NCBI RefSeq assembly: GCF_012273895.1
Contig: NC_052119.1
Span: 8,966,705 to 9,030,704 of the forward strand
Direction of reading: 5' to 3'
Length of the DNA stretch: 64,000 nucleotides
Origin: Zerene cesonia
Taxonomy: Eukaryota > Arthropoda > Insecta > Lepidoptera > Pieridae
Shown here: positions 32,538 to 45,300 of the stretch, piece after piece
Position numbering within the stretch: position 1 is the first letter of the stretch
How the letters are laid out: each line of letters opens with the position of its first letter
Translations under genes and position numbers: made by a program
Notes under the pieces: model-generated
What the model was told of the DNA's origin: nothing
What the model saw: only the letters and a program-made list of their open reading frames with translations
Databases searched by the model: none

Positions 32538-32790
32538 AAGTTGTTTGTCCGTTATTGACCCCATAACTACTCAACCGATTTTAATCAAATTTCCACATCA
32601 TGTACAGTTCGATCCAACTTAAAATATAGGATCATCATCATCATCATCAGCCCATATATGTTCCCACTGCTGGGACACAGGCCTCCTATGAGGATTCAAG
32701 CCATAATTAGGAATAAGCCATAAAAAGATAGTATATGTTATTTCAATTACATTAATTGTCTGCGTGCAGACCCGGGGCATGCAGCTAGCA
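32538..32790 (+). mobile_element. Helitron-like remnant with nested SINE tail
   Basis: An outer element begins near CTACTCAACCGATTTTAATC and ends CAGACCCGGGGCATGCAGCT then AGC. It is interrupted at about 32633-32706 by a minus-strand SINE tail (ATCATCATCATCATCAGCCC, then GGGACACAGGCCTCCTATGA). It ends about 25 bp before the splice acceptor at 32816. Confidence 0.5.
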
Positions 32791-32816
32791 AACTATATAA
32801 TATTCGATTGTTACAG

Positions 32817-32865
32817 ATGCAATGGCTGATCGGTGGAGGGTAGATTAATGGCGCGGTGACGCAGA
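32817..32865 (+). promoter_or_regulatory. 5' UTR part of exon with three upstream ORFs
   Basis: The acceptor GATTGTTACAG ends at 32816, so this is the exonic leader of the THSD1-like mRNA. Three upstream ATGs start short frames that all stop before or around the main start region: 32817-32843 (8 codons plus stop), 32822-32848 (8 plus stop) and 32848-32859 (3 plus stop). The main start is at 32866. Such uORFs usually lower translation of the main frame. Confidence 0.55.
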
Positions 32866-32914
32866 ATGTGCCGCGCGCACATCGCCGCTGTGTTGCGGCT
32901 CCTAGTTTTGGCTG
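32866..32914 (+). CDS. THSD1: THSD1-like exon 1: signal peptide
   Basis: Encodes MCRAHIAAVLRLLVLA plus the first base of the next codon (phase 1), donor GCTG|GTGAGT. Hydrophobic core AAVLRLLVLA fits a signal peptide. A repeat begins about 10 bp into the intron. Confidence 0.75.
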
Positions 32915-35900
32915 GTGAGTGTTTTAATACGCTTTTATTAACTGTATGTTTGTATGTAACCGACAACTTTGGACTCGACTTTGATCAACTTCGAAAGATT
33001 TATATTATTTACTGTTTAGAACAACTTTGTATAGCTTGCAAGGATCAGTGATAATGTAATAATTGCATAGTAGTCTGATTACCGTGATTAGAATCGCCAG
33101 GATTAAACAATTTCCTCCCTTCTAATTTTCAACATGAAGTGAGCGTGTTTTTCTTTTTTTGTTTCGTTATAATATTTATTTTTAACCGGTTTAGTTTATA
33201 CATGTATCACTGGGCAAACTGCTGGTAAAATATATTTAGGAACATTGAATAGAAGATATTTATTCAAGTAACAGAATTCTTATTTGTCTCAGCATACAGA
33301 AACTTCTATAAATTTCAAGTTCAGTTACACCAGAAGCAAGTATCTAAATTACAAGACATAATTTTCCAAATTTTGCATTGTTATAGTTGATGTAATCATT
33401 TTGTACATATGAGAATAAACATAAAACACTGCTTCATAATTTCATTTGAATCCTTGCAATTGAGAGATATAAACATTTTTTTTTCTCCAATTCTCTTTAA
33501 TAACATATTTCGCTATTTCTAATTATTTATAAATTTTCTTATATCAAAATCTAACCCAATAATAATTATATTTTTTTCTACCTTCAAAATAGGCACATAC
33601 ATTTTTACACCTCAGTGAAATTGTTACTTCACGAAAAATTGCCTTACCACGTTACAATAGGGCACAAATTTCCAAAATCCGTCATCTATTGGTCAAGTTA
33701 CTTCATAAATCTCTTAACAAAACATTAGCAAGCGAAAAGTATTTTATTCACCGCGAACCCCTTGTATAAATTATCGAGTAGACATAAGCAAAGGGTTTGG
33801 AAAACAACGTTTTTATGATAACAGATGAATATATCGACTTGTACACACTAGCGTTTATTAAACTACTCTTATGGTCAAAGTAGTTTGTTTATTTACGCTA
33901 TATTATATGTTAGATATTAGGGATAACGTAAATATTAAACGATGAAGGAATTTTTGATATCGTTATAGTGTTTCCTGAGATAAGCACGTTTGAAAAAACT
34001 CTTCAGCTTTATATAATTACTAGCTGCGACCCGCGGTTTCACCCGCGTAAGTCCGTATCCCGTAGGAATATCGGGATAAAAAGCCTATGTGTTATTCCAG
34101 TTGTCCAGCTATCTGCGTACCAAATTTCATTGCAATCGGTTCAGTAGTTTGCGTGAAAGAGTAACAAACATACACACATACTTTTAAACTTTTGCATTTA
34201 TAATATTAGTAAGATTATATACTAGAACTCACGTATCACATACATATCATGCTATGAAAAAATTTGGATCTATTAACTGATTTTAATAATTGTTTTACCA
34301 TTAGTAAGCTACTCTCTATCTTCATCAAATGCTGTTTTTAAATTGTTTGTAACAATACTTACACCTTATTTGAGAGGTAGTGAAAATGTCTATAAAAATG
34401 TATAATGTACCTATTCACAAAACAACCATCAAAAGATTTCCTAGAAAATATGCTAAATTTAAAACCATACAGAACATCAAGCCTTGCCTTGAGAATAGAA
34501 GAATATAATTACCAAACATATGATGATGCACGTGTTAGTAATTCGATTGAAATTTTTAATGAATTCCAAGAAAAACGTGGCTTTGTCGCCGCTCGCGTGT
34601 AAATACTTTAGGGGCGGAGAGCAGACACATTTATTATGGCTGATACACGCAAAGCCAAGCTACCAATAACGCTTAAGAACGGATTATTTTAGTAATTCCT
34701 CCGTCTGGAAACCTTGATTATGAAAAAGTATGTTTTTATTTTTAAAAAGAATGTTAATAGATGTGGTGATAAAGGCAATTGCTCGTTGTATTGTGTCATC
34801 CTAATAATATAAGGGTTTTCAGTGGAAGACGTTTTCATATTGCCTTTAAAGTATTCTATTAAATATTAGCTGTTATTAGATTTTTAATAAAGGCTAGCAT
34901 GTGATATTGCGTGATATCTTTTCCTCGTAAATTTAAATCGTTTATTAAATCTACGTTAATTAAAAACGCTTATTACAAAGTAAGCGAATATAATTATCTG
35001 CCAACTCCGTTGTCTATATATATACACTATTAAAGTTTCCGAATAATACGCTGTGATATACGGACAGGGAGAACGGGCAGACAGATGGAATCTGGATGGA
35101 ATGGTTCCGATTTTTGTTATTTGGCTAGAGAACCTTAGTAAATCACTGTTAAAAACACTTTGAATGTCTATTAAAAACATTTTGAAGCATATGCATGAAT
35201 GAGTGCTTCTTAATTGAAGCAATAATTTAAATTCAATTAACAGTAAAATTTAGTATATAATAATTACATCCATTATACAAGTATTGTATGATGCAACATC
35301 ACATTAGCATGTCGATGACGTAAACCTCTTTTACCGCTTACAAAACCGCTCAACGCGACCCAGATACAATACAATTGAATGAAAATAGAATAAATAAATA
35401 CATAATCAACAATCCCTAACGACACTTTGATCTCATAAGACGATATAAATCTTTTTCCCGCCCCACTCACACACCGTTAAATGTATTTCGCGAATAAAAC
35501 TCTTGCAATTTATATCAGCTTCCAGTATTAATGGTACATCTTAATTTATGTAAACCAATTTACGTTGACCCATCACTTGTTACCGCAACTTCGGTCTGTG
35601 TATAACTTCAAAGGGCGCGCAAAGCTGCGGGGGTCAAGTTTCACCGGCTACAGTCGCATCAATTTCTGCGGTCTCGAAATGTTAAGATATTTTGGGCGTT
35701 AAATTATATTTGTTTATCTCTTTGGTCTGTGCTCTGATTAATATTCTTGTTGAATTCCTGAATATACTTAAGCTAATAATTGTGTTTAATGAGTTCTTTG
35801 TTTAACAGGATTACTGTATGGTCTAAATTGATACGCAGTTAACGAACCTCGTATTAGTAGGATATTAGTGTTGTTTTAAAACAGTATAAATTTCGTTTAC

Positions 35901-36521
35901 TTAGGATAATCCAAATATACAATAGGAAACCCTGTTATTATTCTAAAACGATCTTAAACTGTTTATTTTTCAAACAATAGATGTTATATGAATTTGTATT
36001 ATGTTCTATTTAATAATAATTTCTTTACACAGTGGGTTGCCTGGAAGAGATCACTATTTATTGATAAGGTCGTCTTCTGTGCTGGTCTAGTTGTAAGTCT
36101 TTTATTTTTAAGGTTTATTTGTATACCAGCACAATAAAGTGTTAAATAATAAATAATAATAAATATGTTCGTATAAAAATTTGTCTTAATATGTTTTTCG
36201 CAACCATTCATCAAACTTGCCCATTGTTTATGAATACCAATTCCTTTTCCACGACCCGTGGGAGATGTCTGAAATAATCAACATGGAGATTTGCGCAGTT
36301 TTCGTAATTTCACGACCGTGAGACTCAAGTTAAGCTTGAAGCAACTGATTGTCAGCGTCGACTTTTCGTATCATGGGAGAAATGTTGCACTCGGGAATGC
36401 GCGTAGGCTTAGACTTCGTAAATTATAGTACCAATGTTTCACACACTAATATTATAAATGTGAAAATTTGTTTGTTAGAATGTCCGTCAATCACGCTGAA
36501 ACTTCTGAACGGATTTTCATG

Positions 36522-36565
<44 letters not shown>

Positions 36566-39500
36566 GTGTACAGGCAGGGTATGAGCTGACTTAGATGATT
36601 ATCCCGATTAAATGCATTAGTTATTTTGTTAGCATTGGATTAAACAGGAATCTTGATATCCGGGCGGAGCCGGGACGAGCGTCTAGTTCATTATATTAGT
36701 TTCTTACATAGATATTTCCTCAAAAGTTATTTGATTCATTTGAAAATTTATTTTCAATGTAGGTACTGACAAACTTTCGCTTTAGCCTTTAGCAGGATTC
36801 TACTAATTACCTACCGACATCAATCAACCCGTCTATATCATAAAATAGTACTCCAAAGCAATATAATACACGATCCCTTCGATTCAATATCCGAAAATTT
36901 AATTGAGATCTATAGCCAATGTTCTGTGAAAGATTAATTTGCGTCCTTTAGAACCGTTTCACACTCCATTAGAGCGCTGTTTGATTATTTTTCAACTTTG
37001 ACTCTGCGACAGAGCTAGTTTCTACGTTCAAAGTGGGAAGACGTTAATGTTCAAGAGCGCTTATGAATTTAAAGTGGTGTTGTAATGAAACCGCTGTAAG
37101 GCCGCAATTTATGAAAGAATTTAAGTATATTTTATGAAAATGAAGTCTATGAATGAGCGATAGAAATTTTATGCGCGAAATGAACCTGCTAAAATGATTC
37201 CGATTTAAAATGAGCTATATTTATGCTAAAAACATTTGAAATAGATTGTACAATTTACATCGAAATTATTGCCCGTTAATTTAATTATACATTGAATATC
37301 AAAATAGATATCGTTTCCCTTGAAGATAAATAAATTCTAGATCATAATTTTAAACAATAATTAGCCCATCGCAGCTTCATCTTTCCACGAAATTTATGTT
37401 TATAATAACAATCAATAGATGTTTATTCTGTTATTAATTGTAATATAACGAAGCAAATAATTTTCTAAATACAATCTTATCTGACTGATGATTTCTTCTG
37501 CATTAAACTCCTTTAATTTATTTCATGTTTGATTTTCTGGTCTTTAAACAAAACTATAAATTACAGGTGGAGCATTCTTCGTAAACCCGTACACGAGCGA
37601 AGAGCGCATTGATCTCAACCAAGTATGGGTCGAGATACCCACGACCTTGGTCGCTTTGGGCGGGGACGTCCACATTTACGTCCGTGGCGTGACCGCTGGC
37701 AGCTTGCGAGTGCGCCTCGCTCGAGATGACGACGACGGACGCAGCCTCCTCGCCACCATGCCCTTAGCTCTAGACGCGGAAAGCCGACTCACTCTACCCT
37801 GCGGCTACTTCTCTAGAGGAGGCATTTACTACCTAGAAATAGTCGCTGATAAAGAAACCTTCCTCGACTTTGAAAACTCCACAATCAACACCATCAAAGT
37901 TAAGAGGGATGTGACCGATGGTGGAATTATGGAAACGGGAGACAGTGTGGTGAAATCTTGGAAGTTCGATGTTATGTGGCCGACGGCTAGCTTGGACGTC
38001 ACTCCGGAACAGATTCAGACGTATCCGGAGAGACAAGTGACTGCGATCCTGGAGTTTCCGAAGGTGGTGTGCACTCCAGTGCAGACAAGTGCAGATTTTT
38101 GGCTGGAACTCTTGTACTGTGGCCATTCGAGCGGCGGTGCTGTATTGTGCGATGGCAAAAACGTCAGCTCGCATGCTCATGTGCTGTATTCAGAACAGGT
38201 TAGTGTATTTAATGTAAAGATTTATAAAGTTTATTCGTGGTAATGTTTATTCTAAGCATGCAACTGTAACTTCACAACAAAAGGTTTAACTCAGATTTCT
38301 TAAACGCCTTATTATGCTTCTGAACGCCGTGAAATAAACTTAAATGGGAACGTGATGGAAGCCGTTGAAAGCTCTTTAGTAATTTGAATCAAGTGCAATG
38401 CAAATATTCAGGTGCAATTTCGCTAAATCCTCAAAAGGATTCACTATAATTAATACGAAGTTGTACATTTGAAAGAGGACGCTTAACCTTAAACTCGTGG
38501 AATAAAGCCTCGTGAAATACAAATGAATTTTTTTGCCTTGCTCTGTTAATTCTTTTAAAGTTAGTTAAAGCAATTTTTCTACGATTTAATCTTTATTATT
38601 TGCTATGTGATTGTTTTTAATGTAGCTACACATTGAACACAAAATTGTGGAGGCAAAACAACACCTGTACGGAGGCCTTTCCCCTGACTTGTCTCTCAAC
38701 AACAATACAAATGATTTAAAGTAACAGAAGACAATGTTCTGATAAATTAATATTCTACTAATAAGCTTTAGACTTACCATAATCCATTGTCTTCCTGACT
38801 GAATAAGATATAAATCCAACAGATGTATGGATTCCCCGGCCGTAGGACTATGACACTACGGTGTGAACACTTTGGCCAGGCGGGAGACTATGCGCTTACC
38901 TTGCGACCAGCTGCCGCCGCCGGTCCTCAGGACCTAGCTGTGGCCTTTGTTAAAGTAAGCTTTATTTTTTTTATTAACTTCACCTATATGTTTACATGTT
39001 TGTATGTAACCGACTCCTTTACACTAGATTTCAATTTAATTCAAACTGTGTACATTTGCAAGGACCAGTGAAAATACAAAGTTTTTATGAGTTTATCCTA
39101 TCACCTTGATAAGTATCGCCAGTACTAAATAATTTCCTTACATATGCTTTGTTACGAACAAATGAAGCAATAGAATTGGTTCTATCATTAAAGCGTGTTT
39201 TTTAGTTTTTATTTTAAACAATATACTCGTATGTTATATCTTATTTTTTATGCAGGCAGTGACATTAAAATTTACTATTTCAAACTTTACTATTTCAACC
39301 AACTTAAAAAAATGAGAAGAGTCCACTTTATTTTTTAAGCTTTCTTACCACGGAACTTTCGAATAGATGAATTGACTTTGATGATTCTTTATTTATTTGA
39401 AAGTTTAATCCTAACTTGTAGCCTGGTTTTGATTTAGTTCTAACCATTTTAATGAGGTTTAGTAGTAATATTTGTTACAAATAGTTATTCATGTATTAAT

Positions 39501-42319
39501 AAACAGCTTATTTCGACTATCATTCATATAATTAACATAGCTCTTCTAAAATTTAATAACATTACCTCGTATCATTATTAAACCTATAAAACCACAGCGC
39601 CGGGCCACAAATCCTATTATAATATTCATAAAGCTGTTCATCGCTCAATCGGGTTCGGTTTATTATGCATCTGATCTCTTCACTTCGCCATAAAACTCCC
39701 GTAAACTCAATACAGGTACTTCTTGGCCATTTGTTTTCGAGTGGCCTCTCAATATTTTATCCGGACCCTTTATTTATTAGGATCCGTCCGAACCGCTTAA
39801 TGTGTAAAGTTTTGTTTATTGAGTTTTATGCGGATGAATTTTTACCTCTTTTTCGTTTGGCCACTTATTTATTCATTGACCGTACCGTATTAAACTGACG
39901 TCACCCGTTTTCAATTGCGTTGTTTTAGGAAATCTGGAATTATGTTCATCTCAGGTGGTGATATCTGCTTTTTTTTCATTCAATAATACAAAATGGTATT
40001 ATGTGGTTTCAATGTTCTTAGAGTTCAAATTTATTATTATAATATAGTGAGGCGGAGGTTTATGCCCTTTTTGGCTAATGTGTTGAATTGTATTGTAATT
40101 GTTCTTAATATAGTACATAAATCCGTAATATGAATGAAAATACTAGTCGTCCCGATTTCGTAAGGATGTTTGAATATTTTCTGGATCTAGGTTTTTTTTA
40201 TTATACGAATGTTCCATGTCCATCCTTTCTCATACATTTTGTTCAAATGTAAAATTAGATGGCGGTATAATATATCAACACATATTTTATTCATATCTAC
40301 TTAATTGAAATGGAAAAGCACGTTCTGCAGCGTGAGATAACTTGTTTTATATGGCGTGATAGATAGTATTCCATCTATATTTCTATATATTTTTTCTAGG
40401 GATAGAAATGCTTATTTATTATAGGTAATACATATTAATCTCCGTTTTAACTAGTACGTTGTATTCCATTATGTTTTTTATTGTTTCTTTCCTCCCAAAC
40501 ACAAAAATTATTCAATATATATCATTAAAATGTTTTCTTTTTCCCTTGATAAATTAAAATAACTAAGTGATATGGCAGTCCAATATATTGTACTCTTTTT
40601 AAGCCCATTTTATTTTGAAATTACTTCTTTATACAATGTTGTTGAAGAGTAAAAAAAGAATCTCGATCCACAGGCGGATTGGTCAGACCAATTCGTGCTG
40701 AACGTGCACGGTGGTTCCGTGTTCCCCTGCGGAGACGGGGTACGGGTCCTCTTCCAGTACCCCGAGTGTGTGCTGGATGGAGCAGATAGAGTGCGCGTGT
40801 TCGGGCGCGACGCGGAGCGACTGCGATACGTGGCGGAGAGGCGCGTGAGACGGTTAGTATGGATAATCAGCTCTGTGCTGTACAGCGTATGATACATTTT
40901 TGCGTGGCGGTAGATAGAATGAAATTTTGTATAAGGCAATGAGACAGTGACTTTGTAGAAAGGGATTTAACCTGTTTACTCAATAAAAAGAGGGCTTTGT
41001 AATGGAAAACAATGTTTCATGTTTTCTCTTTAAATTGGTAGAACTATTATTGAGTTTAAAAAAAAAGATTAAATAACAAATCTTTCCTCTTTACAATGTT
41101 ACCAGCTGGTGCCCCCAACCTCAATTCAATTCATTAATATATATATTTCAAGTAACTTGGGTGTATCATTTTCGATTAATTTACAACCAAGAGCTTATCG
41201 TTTTTATTTATAAAATTAAGCTTCCAAGAGCAAAAAGTAAACATCGTTATAGATTAAACGGTAAAACTCAAACGCTATACTTAAGCCCCGATAAATTTCA
41301 GGTAAAATATTTATTAACGTTGGCACTAACGCAATAAACGTATATAGTACATAGTATACAACAAAGTCGCTTTCTCTGTCCCTATGTATGCTTAAATCTG
41401 TAAAAATACACAACGGATTTTGATGGGATTTTTTTGTAATAGATAGAGTGATTCAAGAGGAAGGTTTATGTGTATAACAATATATATTAAACTACTCCGA
41501 ATTTAAGGCGTGCGACGCCGCGGGAAAATGTTAGTTTATATAAATATATTATGTAATACTAGCTTTCCGCCACGTCTTCGCACGGAATCAAAGAAAAACC
41601 CATAGAGATCCCGGTGGTATTTCTGGGATGCCTGTCCTTTGTCTTTTTTCAGAACTTAAGCTATCTTGGCACCAAATTTCAAGCAAATCTGTTAAGTGAT
41701 TTAAGCGTGAAGAAGAGACAGACGGACAGAAAGAGTTTCCTTCGCATTTGTTATATTAATAGAGATTATATATAACGCTTATTCGTATCTAAACACAAAA
41801 GAATAAAAATAGTTTTTTAGTCTTGGGTGGAAACAAAAATCTAACTTTTAATAAGATTTCAAACTACCAAAGATAGTTAACTTTATTAAAAATAAATATA
41901 AATAATATAGTTAAACGGATATGGTTAACATTGTAAGGATAAATGAAATGGTGTAAACAATAAATGGGAATTTTCTTTGCAGCGGCCAACACACAGCCAC
42001 ATTCGACTGTAGACTGTTCAGCGAACGATATCCGGAATACTGTTTTGTGTACGTGTCGCAAGCTGTCACTGGCGCGGTCGCGGATGTGCGGATGGACTGT
42101 CTTCCCACGCTGCCTTTATCAGGTATAACTGGCTATAACCAGCTCCCGTGACTCCTCCACTAAAGTAACTCCACGTAAAACAGGGGGGTTTTAATCGTTG
42201 GGTATCAGACATAAACCACGATTGCTTCCCCGGCGGTCTATATGCACGATTTCCCCACATAAAAAGGAATGTGCTGTACCGCATTGGAGTACGCTTTATA
42301 AATTTTAAGCACTTATAAA

Positions 42320-42359
<40 letters not shown>

Positions 42360-45300
42360 ATATATGTAGGCGTCACTATGGAAAAACGAAAGACGGTTTG
42401 GAGCCTTCATTAGGTAATTAGATTTTCACATTCCAAATGTTTAAAACAAACTTTATAACAAAATAGAAACCAATATTGAACACCTTTAAATGTTGTCTAT
42501 TAACAGTCTTTATTTATTTACACCTTAATGTGCTTTATACATTCATAACAACATAGACGTGTAAACACATTAATTAATCACAGTACGGCGCACAAGGCGG
42601 TATCTCTATCTTTATTATAGCAACTTATATCAAAATGTAACAGTATTAAATCAACAATAATATAAAATAACTTATTATTTAACAGTTCAACGAACGGTGG
42701 ATGAAAAAATGAATAATTTAATTTAATTGATTTTACCTTTCTTCGCTATGTAATATTTGCACTAGCGTCCCACTTATTGGTAAATAAGCTTCAAATAAAT
42801 TTTGATACAGTTATTATTCATTAAATTTTTGTGATATCTTTAAAAGCTTATTGAAGGATAGTGACTATCAAAATTAATAATCGAATTATTTTTCAAAACA
42901 TAGTTTGATTTCAGAGCCTTTGATCTTAAATATTCGAGACAAATTAGACATTCAGGGTTAAATGTAAAATGTCGACGTCTAAAATTTAATCAACATTTAT
43001 AGTAATATTATACGTAATACCAAATCATTTCATCTTGTCGAATGAATCGATAACATAAAAGATGTCTGAAATTATACTAAATTATAATTTAAATAACTAT
43101 TAATAAATATGTGTGCCTAATTTAATTTCAAACATATTGAACTGCTCTATGATAACAATAATATTTAAAAGAAAACCATTACTAATAGTATAAATGCGAA
43201 GGCGTGTTTGTTTGTCTTTCTTTCATCTAACAATGGAGGACAGAGATTGACATAGGCTACAGCAATAAAACATTGTATTCCTATAAGATTCCCACGGGGA
43301 AAATTATACTGCGCGTTATAATCTATTCAAAAACTCTCATAAATTGCGCTTTTGTTGTAGATTTCGGGCAAAAGGTGATGGTAAAATGAATATAGCAAAA
43401 GTAAGCATTAAAGAAGGGATATAAGCAGCTAATCGAACACCAGAAGGTTCTCACTAGTGTTTATATTTTGTAATACTTATTTCTGAGTGTGGTCACGGGG
43501 AAACTGAAACGTCTATTGAAATAATATAATGAATAATCACGTACAGAATCCGTTAAAAAATCAAAACAAATCAAATACTATTCTATTGATTTATTTTTCC
43601 TGACTTACTTAAATATGATAAAACGTAGATGGTGGTGCTGGTGGATGGGGGGAATGGTCTCCCTGGTCAGCCTGTCCAGCTCCCGCACACTGCTCCACGC
43701 GTACGCGCAGCAGACATCGGTTTTGCGACTCGCCTCCACCCGCATACGGTGCTAAATACTGCGAGGTATGTACCAGATACTTAGTGCCTACTGAGTAATG
43801 CTTATGAAGACTTTTGTGTAAATTGCCGTAAATATATAATCCCATAATATACGTTGCTTTTAAAAAGGTGGGTATTTTTAGGAATTTTATGCTTACATAG
43901 AACGAGATATCTTTACTTAAGGCTAGTTTCTGGCTATGGGACAGTATTCAAAATATCCATATAAAATTTTCTTATTCTAACCTTTATTTTTTGAATATAA
44001 ATGGTACAATTGTATATCTATTTGTAAACGTACATTAATATCGTTTGTAAAATAATATTTATCAACAGTTTTATTGAAAAATTTGTGCTTTAGTGGCAGT
44101 AGCAAAATAAAGTCAATATATAAATTATACAATACAAACTCTTTCCTCTCTTGATACATAATAATTACCATCCTAGCAACCACTGATATCACGTTACCAA
44201 GCAACGCAATGTTTGATCTATATATTTCATGTCAACATTCGCGCATTAAATTGCATTTGGATTGAATTTTTATTTTAGTTAATTATTATACACAAACATG
44301 GCTCCAAAAAAGGACAAGGGTAAAGAAGCTAAGGAAGAAGGAGGTCATAAAGGAGGAGCAGGATTCACCGAAGTAGAAAGAACATTTTTAGAACTACAAG
44401 TCACCGACTGCAATCGTAAGATAGCAAGACTTCGTGCCGCAGTTGACGAATACGAACAACGCAATGAAGAACTTCAAAAAGCTTACGATAAATTGGATGA
44501 AGACAGAGCAGACATTATCGCTTATTTAAAGAAAACCCTCAATCTGAAAAATGAAGAAAATAATGAACTCAAAGAAAAAGTTAAGGGCTTGGAGGAAACG
44601 AGAGAAATCGAAACAGCCCAATTCAAAGAAACTGTCAACGAGCTCGAAAGAAATTTTACAATAATGAAAGACCAATTGACCTCAGAAAATAAACTTCTGG
44701 CAGGAAAACTAAACACGTTAGAAGAATTCAGGGCAATAAGAGACGACTTGATGAGAAAATTTGATAACCAAGAACAAGCTTTTAAAGATCAAGAGATGAA
44801 ATATAAAAGGATTATTTACGATGCCGAAAAAAAGTTTGTCATTGGCAAAGATAAATTAAAAAAAGAAATGGAAGCTCGTCTTTTACAGCTGGCACAAGAT
44901 TTTCAAGATGCCACTGAACTAAGAATAGCGGCTTCAACACATAGAGTTATAAGAGAAAATATTGCTATAAATAATGAATTAGATAGCATTTTATCAACTC
45001 AAGCAAAATTAGCTGAACAGAATGAGAAATACAAAGAAAGTGAAAGGGCTGCTCGTGTGGCAAAAGAACTTGCTGAGGAAGAAAGGGATAAAGCAATCAA
45101 TAAAAATGTTGTTCAAGTTAAAGTAATCGATCAGCTAACATCCGCCTTTCAAGATATTCGAAAAGAAAAAGCGCTTTTTGAAAAGAAAAACTATGATTTC
45201 GAAACTCTTGAGGCTAAAGTGCAGAAACTGACAAAAGACAATGAAAATCTATCATTGCAAGTAAGAATTTTAGAACAAAACTTACATGCTAGAATGAGTG

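Noticed and set aside
34405..34602. 65-codon + frame in intron 1 with protein-like composition
   Set aside because: No splice sites in a phase that fits the host gene and no motif.
37647..38243. Reading exon 2 of the THSD1-like gene as a separate intronless gene
   Set aside because: It lacks an ATG start and runs through a good donor at 38199; phases fit exons 1 and 3.
43609..43845. 78-codon minus frame
   Set aside because: Shadow of the TSP1 exon on the other strand, where the W-x-x-W-x-x-W and Cys pattern is unmistakable.
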